Part shown: positions 53,951-62,960 of the stretch, in pieces | Position numbering within the stretch: position 1 is the first letter of the stretch | Layout of the letters: each line of letters starts with the position of its first letter | Source: CAYJFQ01 sp964369955 | GTDB taxonomy: Bacteria; Bacillota_I; Bacilli_A; Erysipelotrichales; Erysipelotrichaceae | NCBI GenBank assembly: GCA_964369955.1 | Contig: CAYJFQ010000006.1 | Location: 16,891 to 80,890 of the forward strand | DNA length: 64,000 nt | Direction: 5' to 3' | Notes under the pieces: generated by a model | Told to the model about the DNA's origin: nothing | What the model saw: the letters and a program-made list of their open reading frames with translations, nothing else | Databases searched by the model: none | Position numbers and translations under genes: made by a program

Positions 53951-54255
53951 AGGTAAACCCACAACGCATCTATCGCAATTTGCTGCAGGCTCTTATCATG
54001 ACTATAGACCTATCACATCCCGGTTAATACTTGCATAAAGATGATTTTAGTTTAAGGGGTTCAGAGTCTCTCGATCAATAATCAATATTTAAGAGAGGTG
54101 CTAATAAAATTGTAATAATAATTCTTAAGTCAGTTTTCACTTTATTTAATCTTTTCTTGAATTACAGTATCCTAGTAAATAAATAACCTAGTATTTATTA
54201 CAACATTAAAATAAAGAAATTGCATGTTAAAATTAATGTATAAGGGGATTTAATT
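53951..54255. other. Gene-free stretch, possible minus-strand remnant
   Basis: No intact gene or RNA seen. On the minus strand 53955-54005 can be read as SHDKSLQQIAIDALWVY, which looks protein-like but has no start and is cut off by stops; origin unknown. The remainder is AT-rich. Confidence 0.25.
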
Positions 54256-54990
54256 ATGGATATATCACAGTATTTCACTCGTCCCGAGCTAGTGGAAGGG
54301 ACAGCTTTTTCTTTATATGGGCCATTACATTTGATGTGGATCGCGATAGCAATAATTTTTTTAACTGCAATGTGCCTATGGTATCGTAAAAAAGATGAAG
54401 TGACCAGAAAGCGCATTTTTAAAATAGTTGCCTATGTTATTGCGATTCAAGAAGTGTGCAAACTTATTTTCATTATAATTGTAGGAAGTCCTATTCTTGA
54501 ACATTTGCCTCTACACTTATGTGGAGTTTCAATTATGTTTATTCTTTATGCCGCGAATCACCCATCACCATTCAATTATGAGTTATTGTATTCGATAAGC
54601 TTACCTGGGGCATTAATGGCATTATTATTTTGTGATTGGACAAATTTACCGGCATTTCATGTAATGAATATTCATAGCTTCACAATTCATATTGAACTTA
54701 TGTTACCAGGATTATTGTTAATTTCCTCAAGAGAGTCGGTGCCAAACTATAAACAGTTACCAAAAGTTTTAGGATTAGTTGGAATAATCGCGATACCAAT
54801 TTATTTTATAAATAAGCTAACTGGCTCAAATTTTTTCTTTATTAATTATCCATCACCAGGATCTCCACTTGTGATTATGGAAAAGTTTCTTGGTAATCCA
54901 GGATATATTCTAGGTATTATAATTCTATTGATGATAATTTGGGTGTTTATGTATTCGCCTTTTATCTTACTGAATGGAAAGAGTAAATAA
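54256..54990 (+). CDS. YwaF-like integral membrane protein (TIGR02206)
   Basis: A 244-residue membrane protein with about seven helices. Family traits: an N-terminal FSLYGPLHLMWIAIA, the conserved LEHLPLHLCGVSI, LPGALMALLFCDW, NIHSFTIHIELMLPG and TGSNFFFINYPSPGSPL. The function of the family is not established. GGGGA lies ahead of the ATG. Monocistronic. Confidence 0.8.
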   Translation: MDISQYFTRPELVEGTAFSLYGPLHLMWIAIAIIFLTAMCLWYRKKDEVTRKRIFKIVAYVIAIQEVCKLIFIIIVGSPILEHLPLHLCGVSIMFILYAANHPSPFNYELLYSISLPGALMALLFCDWTNLPAFHVMNIHSFTIHIELMLPGLLLISSRESVPNYKQLPKVLGLVGIIAIPIYFINKLTGSNFFFINYPSPGSPLVIMEKFLGNPGYILGIIILLMIIWVFMYSPFILLNGKSK

Positions 54991-55011
54991 GCACACCCTA
55001 GTGTGCTTATT
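54986..55011. terminator. Bidirectional terminator
   Basis: An 11-bp stem (54986-54996 with 55001-55011), loop CCTA, between convergent genes. Confidence 0.8.
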
Positions 55012-55924
55012 ATTTTTGTTTTTCTTTGATTAGTTGATATGAAATTTTAGTAAAGGGACAAGCCGCTATGCATATCGCACATCCATAATGAGCAAAACCA
55101 CTATTGCATTTTTGATTGGAAATACATTCCACATGACCAAATTTATCAATTATCGATTGTTCATAAATCGCTTGATAAGGACAGGATCTTACACAGTTTC
55201 CACACTTTTGACAAAACTCATTTCCCCATGAATGATCAAGATCATTTTTTAGAAAATCATTAAGATTTTCAATGCTAGTGTAAACTATGCTAATCCTATT
55301 ACAAGGGCCGCTCTCTGGAGTTATTAACAACCCATGCTTCCCTATAAAACCAAGATTTGCTTTAAGACCAGCCTTAGTATAATCAACATTACCACCAAGG
55401 CTGTGATTTGGAATGGCCGCAAAACCCATGTTTCTTAATAATTCAGTTGTTTCTAGACAAGCAACCCCCGTATCGCCATAAACTTCCATGACTTCTAACA
55501 TACAATCCATATTAGGTAATTGATTAACTACAAATGTATGGTTATCCATATGCTTTGATAATACGATGACATTGTGATATGGAATTTTATTTCCTTTGTA
55601 GATTTCAAGTTCATTAAACTGAGCAATGCCCCAACTGTCTATTTTTAATGTATCTCTAATAAATGAATCGAGTTTCTCAAACTCTATCTTGGTAATTTCA
55701 GTCTTGTGGGTTGTGTTTAAATCGTGAGCTTTAATAGCATCAGCAGATTTAAAAAGTGATATCATAGTATGCTGAATTCTGTTTTTATTTCTTATCAATT
55801 TTAAGATATCTTTAGCTTTGAATTTTCTCTTAGGGAAATAACCTTTCTTCTTAGCGTTATCATCAGCAACTATAGTAGATATTTTATTAATTTCCTTTTC
55901 TTGAGGTATTGTTAAAAATTCCAT
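55010..55924 (-). CDS. QueG-like 4Fe-4S protein
   Basis: A 304-residue iron-sulfur protein. Residues about 100-225 resemble the epoxyqueuosine reductase/reductive dehalogenase core (GDTGVACLETTELLRNMGF, IPNHSLGG, ANLGFIGKHGLLITPESG). About 235-295 form the double-cluster domain (CQKCGNCVRSCP, CISNQKCNS, CAICIAACP). True QueG also needs cobalamin-binding residues and usually the sequence for HEAT repeats; this protein is shorter, so I keep the assignment to the wider family. Single gene, convergent with ywaF. Confidence 0.75.
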   Translation of the reverse strand: MEFLTIPQEKEINKISTIVADDNAKKKGYFPKRKFKAKDILKLIRNKNRIQHTMISLFKSADAIKAHDLNTTHKTEITKIEFEKLDSFIRDTLKIDSWGIAQFNELEIYKGNKIPYHNVIVLSKHMDNHTFVVNQLPNMDCMLEVMEVYGDTGVACLETTELLRNMGFAAIPNHSLGGNVDYTKAGLKANLGFIGKHGLLITPESGPCNRISIVYTSIENLNDFLKNDLDHSWGNEFCQKCGNCVRSCPYQAIYEQSIIDKFGHVECISNQKCNSGFAHYGCAICIAACPFTKISYQLIKEKQK

Positions 55925-55993
55925 AAATTACTCCTTACTTAAATTAATCTTACAACATAGATAAAATAAAAAACATATTTACAAGAAATATGT

Positions 55994-56356
55994 TTAGTTA
56001 ATTTTTTGAAATTCAACACTATAACCATTAGGGTCAACTACAAACATTGAATAAACTTTAAACTTATTATGTTGTTGTGGAGGTTGAGATATCTGAATGT
56101 TACTCGCTTTCAATAAAGAGTACATCTTGTCTACTTCTTTGTTTGAAATTAGATTAAATGAGATACAAGTCTTAGTAGCCAAGTCTGCATTATCATAATC
56201 CACAAAACCTAAATAACCATAACCGGTGTCAAAGATAATGACATCTTTTTCTTTAAGGTGAATAGCTAGTCCGATAAGTTTATTGTAGAATAGTTCAGTC
56301 TCTAAGATAGAAGTAGTAGGATAGAAATTAATCAATGATTCAATTTTAATTTTCAT
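55994..56356 (-). CDS. VOC-superfamily (glyoxalase/bleomycin-resistance-like) protein
   Basis: About 120 residues in the paired beta-alpha-beta-beta-beta pattern. ETELFYNKLIGLAIHLKE and the C-terminal FVVDPNGYSVEFQKI (with the common metal-ligand Glu) are typical. Start ATG 56356 overlaps the end of the DUF4097 gene by 11 bases; the longer frame begins inside it. Substrate not evident. Confidence 0.8.
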   Translation of the reverse strand: MKIKIESLINFYPTTSILETELFYNKLIGLAIHLKEKDVIIFDTGYGYLGFVDYDNADLATKTCISFNLISNKEVDKMYSLLKASNIQISQPPQQHNKFKVYSMFVVDPNGYSVEFQKIN

Positions 56357-57074
56357 TTTTAAGACTTCCACTAACTGACTTAAATTTAATTTCTACTGTT
56401 GCTTGATCATTAGTCTCATCAGAATTATTATTGATAGAATTAATATCTAAATTATATGCAGGTCCTGTATAATGAATGTCACCTGATACAGTGTTTGCGT
56501 CAATTTCAGTGTTTTCAAAAGCATTGATAATTAAATTTCCACTAACTGAATTAAACTTAATTTTCTTAGTTTTATTTTCTAGTTCAATATCACCAGATAC
56601 AGTATTGAAATCAGTTGAATTTGTATCAACAGCAACATGAATATCTGAAGAAACATTATTAATAGTTAGATCATAAAGTAGATTAGAAGGTATCTTAACA
56701 ACAACATTGCCCTCTTTAGAATAGCTACCAAAACCAAAATTTACTCCACTATTAGCATCACTTTCAATCAATAAATTATCGCCATCAATCTGATAATATA
56801 ATTTCACATTGTTATGATGATCATATTCAACAGTTACAATGTCACCATTAGTTGGCAATATTTCAATATCTGCTGCAACGACATAAATAGTGACCTCTTC
56901 TAAATCTACACCATCAACTTGCACTTCACCTTCCACCAATTCATAGTCAGAATAATCATTATTATGAAAGAAAGTGAACCCAGGTAAATTATATCTACCC
57001 ATCACTAAAGAAATAACGATAAATAATAAACAACCTAACAAGAATAATTTTAAAATTAATAACAATCGTTTCAT
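56346..57074 (-). CDS. DUF4097 beta-helix-like membrane-anchored protein
   Basis: A 242-residue protein with an N-terminal membrane helix (about 5-25) followed by a repetitive beta domain. The repeat VSGDI / VSGNL / VSGSL appears four or more times (NTVSGDIELENK, NSVSGNLIINAF, NTVSGDIHYTG, KSVSGSLKNE), typical of the DUF4097 (putative adhesin) family. It is the third gene of a PadR-HAAS-DUF4097 operon, a recurring Gram-positive arrangement of envelope-stress-related genes of unclear role. Two bases separate it from the HAAS gene. Confidence 0.85.
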   Translation of the reverse strand: MKRLLLILKLFLLGCLLFIVISLVMGRYNLPGFTFFHNNDYSDYELVEGEVQVDGVDLEEVTIYVVAADIEILPTNGDIVTVEYDHHNNVKLYYQIDGDNLLIESDANSGVNFGFGSYSKEGNVVVKIPSNLLYDLTINNVSSDIHVAVDTNSTDFNTVSGDIELENKTKKIKFNSVSGNLIINAFENTEIDANTVSGDIHYTGPAYNLDINSINNNSDETNDQATVEIKFKSVSGSLKNEN

Positions 57075-57076
57075 AG

Positions 57077-57697
57077 CTAACCTCTCACAATCTTAATTAA
57101 TGTCTCAACCATCGACATTAAGATTCCAACAATTGGAAATAATACCCAGGCATTCCAATTGTTAAATAAAAAACCGGAAACAAAAAACAACAAGACAGTA
57201 ATAGACCACACTAAATCTTTAATAGCTTTATATTTATCATCCTCTTTTTCTTTAGATTCTTCAAAAGTTATGGTTTTTTCATTAAGTGAAGCCGCATAGA
57301 TAAAGAGTGCAACACCAATACCGATCAACACAAAGAAGTTCACAATCGCAATTTCTTCGCCGGCAATACTTTCAAGCAATGGAAAAACTCCAACGCCTAT
57401 CAAGATCATAAATACTCCAATCGAAATTAATATATAAAATAAATTTTTATTTTTTCTTGCGGAAATAAAACTATCTTTTTCTCCATTTTTTGGTAGCTGA
57501 GCTAATAATTCATCGATATCACCTATATTAGATATAACCTTACTATAAGCTTGATTTTCACTTAAACCATCCGATAAGTAATCATCCATAGAAGCATTCA
57601 TATTTGAAAGCAACTCTTCCTTCAATTCAATTGAATCGACAGTTTTAGGAATATCACTAAACAAAACATCAACATAATTTTTTATCTTTTTATTCAT
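57077..57697 (-). CDS. HAAS-domain (DUF1700-like) membrane protein
   Basis: A 206-residue protein. The N-terminal cytosolic HAAS region (about 1-75, with ELKEELLSNMNASMDDYLSDGLSENQAYSKV and IGDIDELLAQLP) is followed by four helices in two pairs (about 84-130 and 158-195). HAAS proteins pair with PadR regulators and DUF4097 proteins; they may transmit membrane signals to PadR. Overlaps padR by 8 bases. Confidence 0.85.
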   Translation of the reverse strand: MNKKIKNYVDVLFSDIPKTVDSIELKEELLSNMNASMDDYLSDGLSENQAYSKVISNIGDIDELLAQLPKNGEKDSFISARKNKNLFYILISIGVFMILIGVGVFPLLESIAGEEIAIVNFFVLIGIGVALFIYAASLNEKTITFEESKEKEDDKYKAIKDLVWSITVLLFFVSGFLFNNWNAWVLFPIVGILMSMVETLIKIVRG

Positions 57698-58031
57698 TTT
57701 CTTTTCCTCCGATAATTAGAATATCTAATATTTCTTTAATATTACTCCAATCTTTCTTATTTTCAGTTAGCACCTCTTTACCTTTATCTAAAAGAGAGTA
57801 GTATTTTCTTCTAGCTCCAATATTTTCATCCCCCCAATATGCAACTATTAATTTATCAGTCTCTAATCTTCTAAAGGCAGAGTAAAGAGTAGCTTCCTTA
57901 ATTTCAAATTGTTGATTGGAAAGAGTTAAAACTTCCTTTATAATTTCATAACCATAGACATCTTTTCGTTCAAGTCTTGCAAGAATAATTGTGTCAATAT
58001 AGCCGCGAACTATATCGGTTTTATTTAACAT
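57690..58031 (-). CDS. PadR-family transcriptional regulator
   Basis: A 113-residue winged-helix repressor. Typical sequence: YIDTIILARLERKDVYGYEIIKEV, IKEATLYSAFRRLETDKLI, and RRKYYSLLDKGKEVL. First gene of the operon; the promoter just upstream contains an inverted repeat suited to a PadR dimer, so autorepression is likely. GGGAG lies about 10 bases before the ATG. Confidence 0.92.
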   Translation of the reverse strand: MLNKTDIVRGYIDTIILARLERKDVYGYEIIKEVLTLSNQQFEIKEATLYSAFRRLETDKLIVAYWGDENIGARRKYYSLLDKGKEVLTENKKDWSNIKEILDILIIGGKENE

Positions 58032-58053
58032 ATCAACATACTCCCTTCTTTTA

Positions 58054-58090
58054 TGTTATATATCATATAACAGTATACCTCGTCTGTCAA
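58054..58090 (-). promoter_or_regulatory. padR operon promoter with overlapping operator
   Basis: On the minus strand TTGACA (58090-58085) and TATGAT (58067-58062) are 17 bases apart. The perfect palindrome TGTTATAT-ATC-ATATAACA (58054-58072) covers the -10, as expected for repression by PadR. Confidence 0.82.
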
Positions 58091-58207
58091 GGTATCAATT
58101 ATATTTAAACGATTAAACATACTCCCCTAATGCTATTGCATTAAATCCCAAACTAATTTATCAACTTATTAAAAAATGATATACTTATTAAGCAAGGAGA
58201 TTATAAA

Positions 58208-58459
58208 ATGAAGAATACTATCGCATACTGTGGGATTGATTGTGAATCATGCAAGAACTATAAACAGAATATGAATTGTCAAGGGTGTAAACTGGAAGAA
58301 AAACTTATTGATGATTGCCCAACAAAAAAATGTTGTGTTGAGATAAAAATAGACTATTGTAATCAATGTAATACTTTTCCATGTCAAATGATGGATGAAT
58401 TTTATAAGACAAATCCACAAAGAGAAAAAGCATTAACAACATTACTTAATTTAAAATAG
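58208..58459 (+). CDS. Small cysteine-rich DUF3795-like protein
   Basis: 83 residues with nine or more Cys in a zinc- or cluster-binding pattern: YCGIDCESCKNY, MNCQGCKLEEK, CPTKKCCVEI and YCNQCNTFPCQMM. This layout is that of the DUF3795 family, whose function is unknown. AAGGAG precedes the ATG. The tRNA-Leu gene starts 12 bases after the stop and may share its transcript. Confidence 0.8.
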   Translation: MKNTIAYCGIDCESCKNYKQNMNCQGCKLEEKLIDDCPTKKCCVEIKIDYCNQCNTFPCQMMDEFYKTNPQREKALTTLLNLK

Positions 58460-58471
58460 TTGCTATAGTAT

Positions 58472-58555
58472 GCGCCAGTGGTGGAATGGCAGACACGTAC
58501 GCTTGAGGGGCGTATGAGGAAACTCGTGCAAGTTCAAGTCTTGTTTGGCGCACCA
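58472..58555 (+). tRNA. tRNA-Leu (anticodon GAG)
   Basis: A class II tRNA: acceptor GCGCCAG/TTGGCGC (one G-U), long variable arm (TGAGGAAACTCG region), anticodon stem TACGC/GCGTA with loop TTGAGGG (anticodon GAG, reading CUC/CUU), T arm CAAG-TTCAAGT-CTTG, encoded CCA. Confidence 0.93.
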
Positions 58556-58563
58556 ATTTAAAG

Positions 58564-58587
58564 GCAATCGTGAGATTGTTTTTTATT
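58564..58587 (+). terminator. Terminator after tRNA-Leu
   Basis: GCAATC (58564-58569) pairs with GATTGT (58574-58579, one G-U), followed by a T run. Confidence 0.7.
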
Positions 58588-58791
58588 TATCGCTAAAGCA
58601 CTTCAAAGAAAAGAAAGTTATTCTTGAAATGATATGCCTATAAAACTAATCAATAAGTAGAGAACACAATAAACAAAGTTTAATTTCATGATATTATAAA
58701 TATGAAAAATACATTTATTAGTGTGAAAAAATATTGATTTCATTTTTCACAAACAAACAGGTAATCACATTTAATTTTTGGAGAATAACAA

Positions 58792-60639
58792 TATGGAAAA
58801 AGAACTTTTATTGAGATCTTAAAGTATCGCTTTGACAATCTTATGTCAAAAGGGTCGATTGCACTCATTGGTATGTTGTTTTTGATAATTAGTATTGTAG
58901 TGACAATAGCCTCTCTTATCTCTGTAATGCTAGGTAATGGTGGCATTGTTGAGAATATATGGACAAGCATTATGCATACAATTGATGCAGGTACAATAAC
59001 TGGCACAAATCCAAATAATCATGGTTTTCTTGCGATAATGTCAATAGTTACCTTGTGCGGTTTATTTGTGACTAGTATCCTTATTGGTATTATTACAACT
59101 GGCTTCGAAGAGAAGTTAAATGCTTTAAGAAAAGGTAATTCAAATATAATAGAATACAACCACACACTTATATTAGGATTTAATGAAGATGTCTTCACAA
59201 TAATTTCAGAACTAGTTGAAGCCAATTCTAATCATAAAAATAACTGCATTGTACTTTTAGCACCTTTTGATAAAGAAAGAATGGAATTAGCTATTTCTGA
59301 AAATATTGAGAACTTAAAAACAACAAGAGTAATCTGTCGATCGAGGCAGTTTACTGATAGTTTTACACTTAAAAGATGTTCTATCGAAACATGTCGCTCG
59401 GTAATAATTAATGAGAATAGAGACTTTATGACTGTGAAGGCAATACTTGCGATTAATGATCATTATAAAGTTGCTTAGATGAAAATGAGAGGCCACATAG
59501 TTGCGACAATCAGCGATGAAAGTAACTATGATGCCGCAATGTTAGCGGAGAAGGTAATGCTGAAATAATATTGGTCAAAGAATCAATTTCTAGAATAATC
59601 GCTCAAACATGCAAAAGACCAGGCTTATCTAATGTACTAATTGAACTTTTTAATTATAGTGATAATGAATTATATTTTGAAAAATTTAGGGAGTTAGCAG
59701 GAAAAAGTTTTGGTGAAACAATAAATCTATTTGAAAAGGCTGTAGTGTTGGGATACAAAAGAAAAAATGAAATATTTCTAAATCCAATAAAACATGCAAT
59801 CTTAAAAGAGAATGATGAACTATTAATCCTTGCGGAAGATGATGGAATATCAACACCAAATAGAGTGTTACCAATACTTGATAATGTAGAAAATTTAATC
59901 TCGACAACCATAAATAAAAATGACAAAATAAATGTCTTAGTGCTCGGGATAAACGACAAACTCCCAACAATTCTTCAAGAGATGGATAACTATTTAGAAA
60001 AAAATTCCAAAGTTTATTGCAAACTATGAGATATCAGACAAAATTAAGAAACAACTTGCTGGTTATAATAATATCAAAACTGAGTTCATAGTTTCAGATA
60101 CTCGTGATAGAGAACAACTAGATTTATTAACAGATAATAATATCGGACATGTTTTACTATTAAATGATGAAAATCAAGATGAAGAAACCTCTGATGCCTT
60201 AACTTTACTAAAGTTAATTAATCTTCGTGATATCGTCAATAGAGCCTCAAAGCATTTTGAAATTACAAGTGAAATGCAAAGAAGCACAAATCAAAAACTA
60301 GCAGAAATAGCTCAGGTTAGTGATTTAATAATTGGCTCAAACATTATAAATTTAATCCTCACACAAATTGCAGAAAACCGTTCATTAACAAAAGTTTTTA
60401 AAGAACTTTTGCATGTCAATGGTTCAGAAATTAACATGAGAAAAGCTGAAGAATATGTAAAAACTAATGTTGAAATGAACTTCTATGAAATTGGTGAAAT
60501 TCTTAAAAGAAAAAATGAAATAGCGATAGGATACAAAAAACAATATGGCAATGAATTTAGAATAGTGAATTGTCCAAAGAAATCAGAAAAGATTATTTTT
60601 AGTAATGAAGGTTATATAATTTCCCTATCTAAAGACTAA
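58792..60639 (+). pseudogene. Broken CASTOR/POLLUX-like ion channel with NAD-binding domains
   Basis: The length (about 615 codons) and order match a CASTOR/POLLUX-type channel, but it is split by at least three lesions. The start (ATG at 58792, GGAG ahead) frameshifts almost at once. 58843-59478 encodes the membrane part and first RCK-like domain (IIEYNHTLILGFNEDVFTII), ending in TAG. The next segment (PHIVATISDESNYDAA in mixed frames) leads to 59571-60029. A further shift leads to 60021-60639 (SDTRDREQLDLLTDNN to the end at LSKD). The coding quality of each piece is good, so the loss is recent, or repeated indel errors are present. Confidence 0.82.
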
Positions 60640-60708
60640 ATATAACAATGTAACTTTAAAGAATTATTATCTTCACATACATTATAATAAGATTGGTGAG
60701 GTATTAAG

Positions 60709-60984
60709 ATGCTTATTAATTATGCTAATCAATATCTATTAATTATTAATATCATTACTTTAATCGTGTTTGCTATTGATAAAAAGAATGCTGTTTTAAA
60801 GCGCACAAGAATTAGAATTACCACTTTATTAGGATTATCTTTAATTGGCGGCTCTTTAGGCGGCTTTATTTCCATGTATCTTTTTAGGCATAAAACAAAA
60901 GTAAATTACTTTACAATTGGCTTACCTATTATGATGGTTATTCAGTTAGTTCTTCTACTGTATCTGAATTGTTCAGTTACCTAA
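60709..60984 (+). CDS. DUF1294-family small membrane protein
   Basis: 91 residues with three helices (about 8-25, 41-60, 66-87) and the family pattern FAIDKKNAVLKRTRI and LLGLSLIGGSLGGFISMYLFRHKTKV. Function of the family unknown. GGTGAGGT precedes the ATG. Confidence 0.85.
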   Translation: MLINYANQYLLIINIITLIVFAIDKKNAVLKRTRIRITTLLGLSLIGGSLGGFISMYLFRHKTKVNYFTIGLPIMMVIQLVLLLYLNCSVT

Positions 60985-61170
60985 AAAATATTGATTAGAA
61001 ATCATTTCAATAAAAGTAATAATTCCATAGATGAATTTAATCAAATAGAAAAGAATGTCCATTGTTTTAAGATATCTTTGTTATTTAGCAATAAATCCTC
61101 AAATCTAGGCAATAAATATTATAGAATTTAAAGCCAATTAATGATAGTATATTATTTCGTGGAGGAAAAT

Positions 61171-61917
61171 ATGAAAAAAATAATCGCATTACTAATTTGT
61201 TTAGTATTGATGAGTGGATGTAGCACTAGCACTACTGACACGCCAGATACTAATAATGATTCGCAGAATCAAAACAACGAGGAGTCAAATTCTTCAAACG
61301 AAAATGAAGTTGCAGCTGATGCTAACTTCGATAATGCAGTTGATGGCACAACAACAAGTGAGACAAAACCTGCAGAACTTGGTGAATGGGTTTTAACAAC
61401 AAGATATTCTACAGAAGACAAGCGTTACAATCATGTATATGCTAGAATGCTTTCATTCACTACTCAAACTGTAGATTCGAAAAAACTAGATGATGCTATT
61501 GCATTACATAATAGTGTAAGTTATGATTTTGCTCAAATTGATCTTGATGAGTATAATTTACCTTCTGATATTGAATGGGTATTATGTGAGTATGAAGTAC
61601 ACTTGCCAGCAGATTTCCCAAGTCCTGATTATGGATTGTCTACAATAGATTTATCTTTAATGGCTGTTAATCCGCAAGGTGGAGGTTTTGACTCTGCCGA
61701 CGGTACATCAACATACATTGGATTAGGTACAAACTTTGAAGATTTAAGTACACAAGAGGATGAAGAGTATATGCCAGGAAATACTTACAAATTCTATACA
61801 ATGTTTACTATGATTAAAGGGAATGAAAATTATGTTCTTGAATACTATACTGGTAATGAAGGTATTGAATCTGACGACTTAGTTGGAAACAGCTATAAAG
61901 TATTTTTTGCAAATTAA
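61171..61917 (+). CDS. Lipoprotein of unknown function
   Basis: From ATG 61171 (GGAGG ahead) the product is 248 residues: a signal peptide with lipobox LMSGC (Cys17), an Asn/Ser/Asp/Glu-rich low-complexity spacer (about 18-65), and a soluble domain (about 75-248). The domain is rich in aromatic and acidic residues (GEWVLTTRYSTEDKRYNHVY, PGNTYKFYTMFTMIKG). The domain resembles small secreted beta-sandwich (DUF4352-like) proteins in feel, but I cannot assign it. Surface-exposed, membrane-anchored by lipid. Confidence 0.75.
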   Translation: MKKIIALLICLVLMSGCSTSTTDTPDTNNDSQNQNNEESNSSNENEVAADANFDNAVDGTTTSETKPAELGEWVLTTRYSTEDKRYNHVYARMLSFTTQTVDSKKLDDAIALHNSVSYDFAQIDLDEYNLPSDIEWVLCEYEVHLPADFPSPDYGLSTIDLSLMAVNPQGGGFDSADGTSTYIGLGTNFEDLSTQEDEEYMPGNTYKFYTMFTMIKGNENYVLEYYTGNEGIESDDLVGNSYKVFFAN

Positions 61918-61924
61918 TTGTAAT

Positions 61925-61956
61925 AAAATGGAGGCAACAAAAAATGTCTTCATTTT
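61925..61956 (+). terminator. Terminator after the lipoprotein gene
   Basis: AAAATGGAG (61925-61933) pairs with CTTCATTTT (61948-61956, one G-U), then T-rich sequence. Confidence 0.65.
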
Positions 61957-62110
61957 TTATTTTGTTAAAAATATTAATCATTATTAATCGATTTTAGGTA
62001 AAATTAAAATGTAATAATTATTAAGAATTTTAAGATACATAAAATAAAATAGCATTAACGATAAATATGTGATTAGAAATTATGTGTTAAGTGCTGAAAG
62101 GGGAAAAATT

Positions 62111-62575
62111 ATGAGAGGATATGGAATATATCAAACTGATTATGGTTGTTTTAAAATTGGTTATGATAATAATTATTTAATTTATTTAAAATCTATTGAT
62201 GTTGATGACGAAGTTTATGATGACCACAAAACTGAGTTCAGTGATCATGTTTACTCAGAGTTGGTTAAATATTTTAATGGTGAGCTAAAAGAGTTTAATT
62301 TACCAATTAAACTTGAAGGAACAGCTTTTCAAAAGAATGTTTGGAATAAATTAATGGAAATACCTTATGGTCAAACAACAAACTATAAAGAAATTGCTGT
62401 TAAAATTGAAAACCAAAAAGCAGTAAGAGCAGTGGGTACAGCTAATGGTAATAATCCTATTTGGATTGTTATTCCATGTCATAGGGTAATCGCAAGTGAT
62501 GGAACATTAGCAGGTTATGCAGGCGGCTTAGAAATGAAGAAATTCTTATTAGATTTAGAAAAGAACAACATTTAA
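62111..62575 (+). CDS. ogt: Methylated-DNA-protein cysteine methyltransferase
   Basis: Suicide repair enzyme that takes the alkyl group from O6-alkylguanine. From ATG 62111 (AAAGGGG ahead) it has 154 residues, with a short N-terminal ribonuclease-like domain and the DNA-binding/active domain. Features: FQKNVWNKLMEIPYGQTTNYKEIA, the helix-turn-helix Arg (KAVRAVGTANGNNP), and the acceptor Cys in IPCHRVIASDG. It lacks an Ada-type regulatory domain. Confidence 0.93.
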   Translation: MRGYGIYQTDYGCFKIGYDNNYLIYLKSIDVDDEVYDDHKTEFSDHVYSELVKYFNGELKEFNLPIKLEGTAFQKNVWNKLMEIPYGQTTNYKEIAVKIENQKAVRAVGTANGNNPIWIVIPCHRVIASDGTLAGYAGGLEMKKFLLDLEKNNI

Positions 62576-62960
62576 TTTCTTCTTTTATTTTTAGCCTTAG
62601 CTCTTTTGTATATATTTCCTCAAGTGATGTTTTATATGTTATCTGTGACCTTATTTAAAAATGTGAAATAAATAAAGAAACTTTTCGCTGTAGATATTTC
62701 CTTAAATACCAAATAATCGCAATAAATAAAAGAAGAAATTTTTTAAGCACTCAATTGAATTCAATGATGTGACTCATAAAAAATATGATATGATAATAAA
62801 GTCGGAGAAATGAAGTTTTAGAACTTCTAGTCGCCGGCTCAAATCTTGCCTATCTTGATTTATCTTTAATCTTATATATCGGACATAAATGGCAGAATGA
62901 AAAAATGAATGCTAGAAAACTGGCGTTTAAAGTTAAGTGGTTAAAAAAGGGAAGAAAAAT
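62576..62960 (+). other. Intergenic stretch with an unassigned open frame
   Basis: No recognisable gene. On the plus strand about 62806-62962 is open without an early ATG and reads LLVAGSNLAYLDLSLILYIG then HKWQNEKMNARKLAFK, ending in a TGA that overlaps the ATG of the next gene. It could be the tail of an imported or decayed gene, or a short ORF starting at ATG 62905 coupled to the downstream gene. The sequence AAGTTTTAGAACTT near 62815 forms a small hairpin. Confidence 0.3.

Noticed and set aside
59654..59970. Two long minus-strand open frames
   Set aside because: They are mirror frames of the broken channel gene; composition and lack of ribosome sites argue against them.
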